The notes beneath the pieces are model-generated. The model was given only the letters and a program-made list of their open reading frames with translations, was not told the DNA's origin and searched no databases. 6,976 nucleotides of DNA from Deltaproteobacteria bacterium (lineage in GTDB: Bacteria; Desulfobacterota_C; Deferrisomatia; Deferrisomatales; JACRMM01), in assembly GCA_016218905.1 (NCBI GenBank), contig JACRCS010000629.1, positions 1-6,976 on the forward strand, in the 5' to 3' direction. This document shows, piece after piece, positions 6,031 to 6,976 of the stretch. Position 1 is the first letter of the stretch. Every line of letters starts with the position of its first letter. Position numbers and translations under genes: made by a program.

Positions 6031-6976
6031 ATGGCCGAAGAGAGGATTACGTCCGACGAAGCGGAAGGCTTCTTCAACGATTTCATTCAGGAGGAGCTGA
6101 AGGATCGGATCGAACAGATCCTGAGCGAAGGCGACCTCGACCGCCTCGGCGACAACGGCGGCGACATCGTCATCGAGATGGACGACATCGTCCCGCCCAC
6201 GTTCGTCTACGACGATCCCTCCGAGGGCGGAGGCGGACGGGGCAGGGGACCCGGCGGAGAAAAGGAGCGGCTGCGCTTCGATCTTCCGTTCCAGGTCTTC
6301 ATGGATCTCGTGGCTGCCCGGCTCGGTCTGCCCGACCTGACGAAGGAGGGGAAGGGCAAGATCAAGGAGGTCTCCTACACGTTCAAGACCTTCGGGCCGG
6401 TGGGGGCCATCCTCGACAAGCGGCGGACCTTCAAGCGGGCGCTCCGTTCGAGCATCGCGACGGGCGTTTACGCACCCGAGGACGAGGCGTACGACGTCCA
6501 CGTCCGGCGCCGCGACCGCCGGTACAAGGTGCCCCAGCGGGAGGAGCGGCCGAGATACCGTGCCGTCGTCTTCTACATGGGCGACATCTCCTTCTCCACC
6601 TCGGGGGAACGGCTGGACCTCGAGAAGCGGCTCGTGAACTTCATCCACCACTGGCTCGACTTCAACTACGGAGCGAACAAGGTCGAGCACCGCTTCTTCG
6701 TCCACGACGTGGAGGCGTACGAGGTCGGGGCCCAGGAGTTCTACAACGTCGGGAACGCCGGCGGCACGCGCGCCTCGATCGTCTTCGACCTCGTCAGCCA
6801 GATCGCCTTCAACGAGTACGACGTGCCGTCGACGAACTTCTACGCCTTCTACTTCGGCGACGGGGAAGTGTTCGAAGACGACGCACAGGAGATCGTCGGG
6901 ATCCTCAACAACTCGATGCGTCCGATGTTCAACCGCGTCGGGGTCGTGGAGGTGAAGCCGAGCCGGTACAGCTACC
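6031..6976 (+). CDS. yeaH: DUF444 (YeaH/YhbH) family protein with VWA-like domain, 3' truncated by the window
   Basis: ATG 6031 follows AGGAG (6021-6025) by 5 bases; 315 residues are visible, and no stop is reached (the family is usually about 390-430 aa). The N-terminus is acidic with a Gly-rich linker (about 64-76). A basic region (about 105-170) then leads to a von Willebrand A-like fold. Its MIDAS elements are DISFS (185-189), GGT with Thr246, and GDGE with Asp277. These align by eye with DTSGS, GGT and SDGD of Bacillus YhbH, so metal ligation looks possible, but the Gly of the DxSGS core is Phe188. The segment VHDVEA (224-229) replaces the family HHTEA. DUF444 proteins accompany PrkA across bacteria; their biochemistry is poorly defined, and a partner or regulator of PrkA is the usual inference. 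It is in the prkA operon, 26 bases downstream. A SpoVR-family gene would be expected next. Confidence 0.9.
   Translation, partial: MAEERITSDEAEGFFNDFIQEELKDRIEQILSEGDLDRLGDNGGDIVIEMDDIVPPTFVYDDPSEGGGGRGRGPGGEKERLRFDLPFQVFMDLVAARLGLPDLTKEGKGKIKEVSYTFKTFGPVGAILDKRRTFKRALRSSIATGVYAPEDEAYDVHVRRRDRRYKVPQREERPRYRAVVFYMGDISFSTSGERLDLEKRLVNFIHHWLDFNYGANKVEHRFFVHDVEAYEVGAQEFYNVGNAGGTRASIVFDLVSQIAFNEYDVPSTNFYAFYFGDGEVFEDDAQEIVGILNNSMRPMFNRVGVVEVKPSRYSY

Noticed and set aside
1..6976. CRISPR arrays, tRNA or rRNA genes, insertion sequences, phage or toxin-antitoxin genes
   Set aside because: I saw no regularly spaced repeats, RNA gene signatures, transposase motifs or terminal repeats on either strand.

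Overview
The window is GC-rich DNA with compact genes and clear Shine-Dalgarno sites. It suggests a Gram-negative bacterium of deltaproteobacterial, acidobacterial or similar uncultured soil/sediment type. The basis is the multi-PAS hybrid histidine kinase with an HDFNN H-box and a C-terminal receiver, plus the prkA-DUF444 pair. No marker gene is present, so the taxonomy is inference. All four supported genes are on the + strand.

Layout. 1-223: no coding region supported. It holds a 12-bp-stem hairpin (28-60), then a candidate sigma70-like promoter (155-183) whose -35 overlaps one arm of an 8-bp inverted repeat (155-162/198-205). 224-379: a 51-residue single-pass membrane protein with a strong RBS, followed by a stem-loop at 383-421. 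380-669: a 290-base spacer with an 8-bp direct repeat but no supported gene. 670-3483: a 937-residue membrane-anchored hybrid sensor kinase (2 TM, 4 PAS, HisKA, HATPase, receiver). 3484-3781: a 298-base spacer with a hairpin just after the kinase stop, a 15-bp palindrome, a long-range 8-bp inverted repeat and a 10-bp GC hairpin just before the next RBS. 3782-6004: prkA, an AAA+ serine kinase family protein (740 aa). 6031-end: the first 315 residues of a DUF444 (YeaH/YhbH) protein with a VWA-like MIDAS motif, cut by the window edge.

How the genes may work together. prkA and the DUF444 gene are 26 bases apart and almost certainly one operon. This pair, usually followed by a SpoVR/YcgB-family gene, is a widespread conserved stress, starvation or sporulation module, and spoVR is the expected next gene beyond 6976. 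The sensor kinase lies upstream in the same direction. The 298-base gap with structured DNA suggests a separate transcript, so a link between its phosphorelay and PrkA control is only a hypothesis. The core genes belong to known families. The less familiar parts are the small membrane protein, the structured spacers, a stem-loop that spans the prkA stop codon, and the divergent MIDAS core and PrkA C-terminus.
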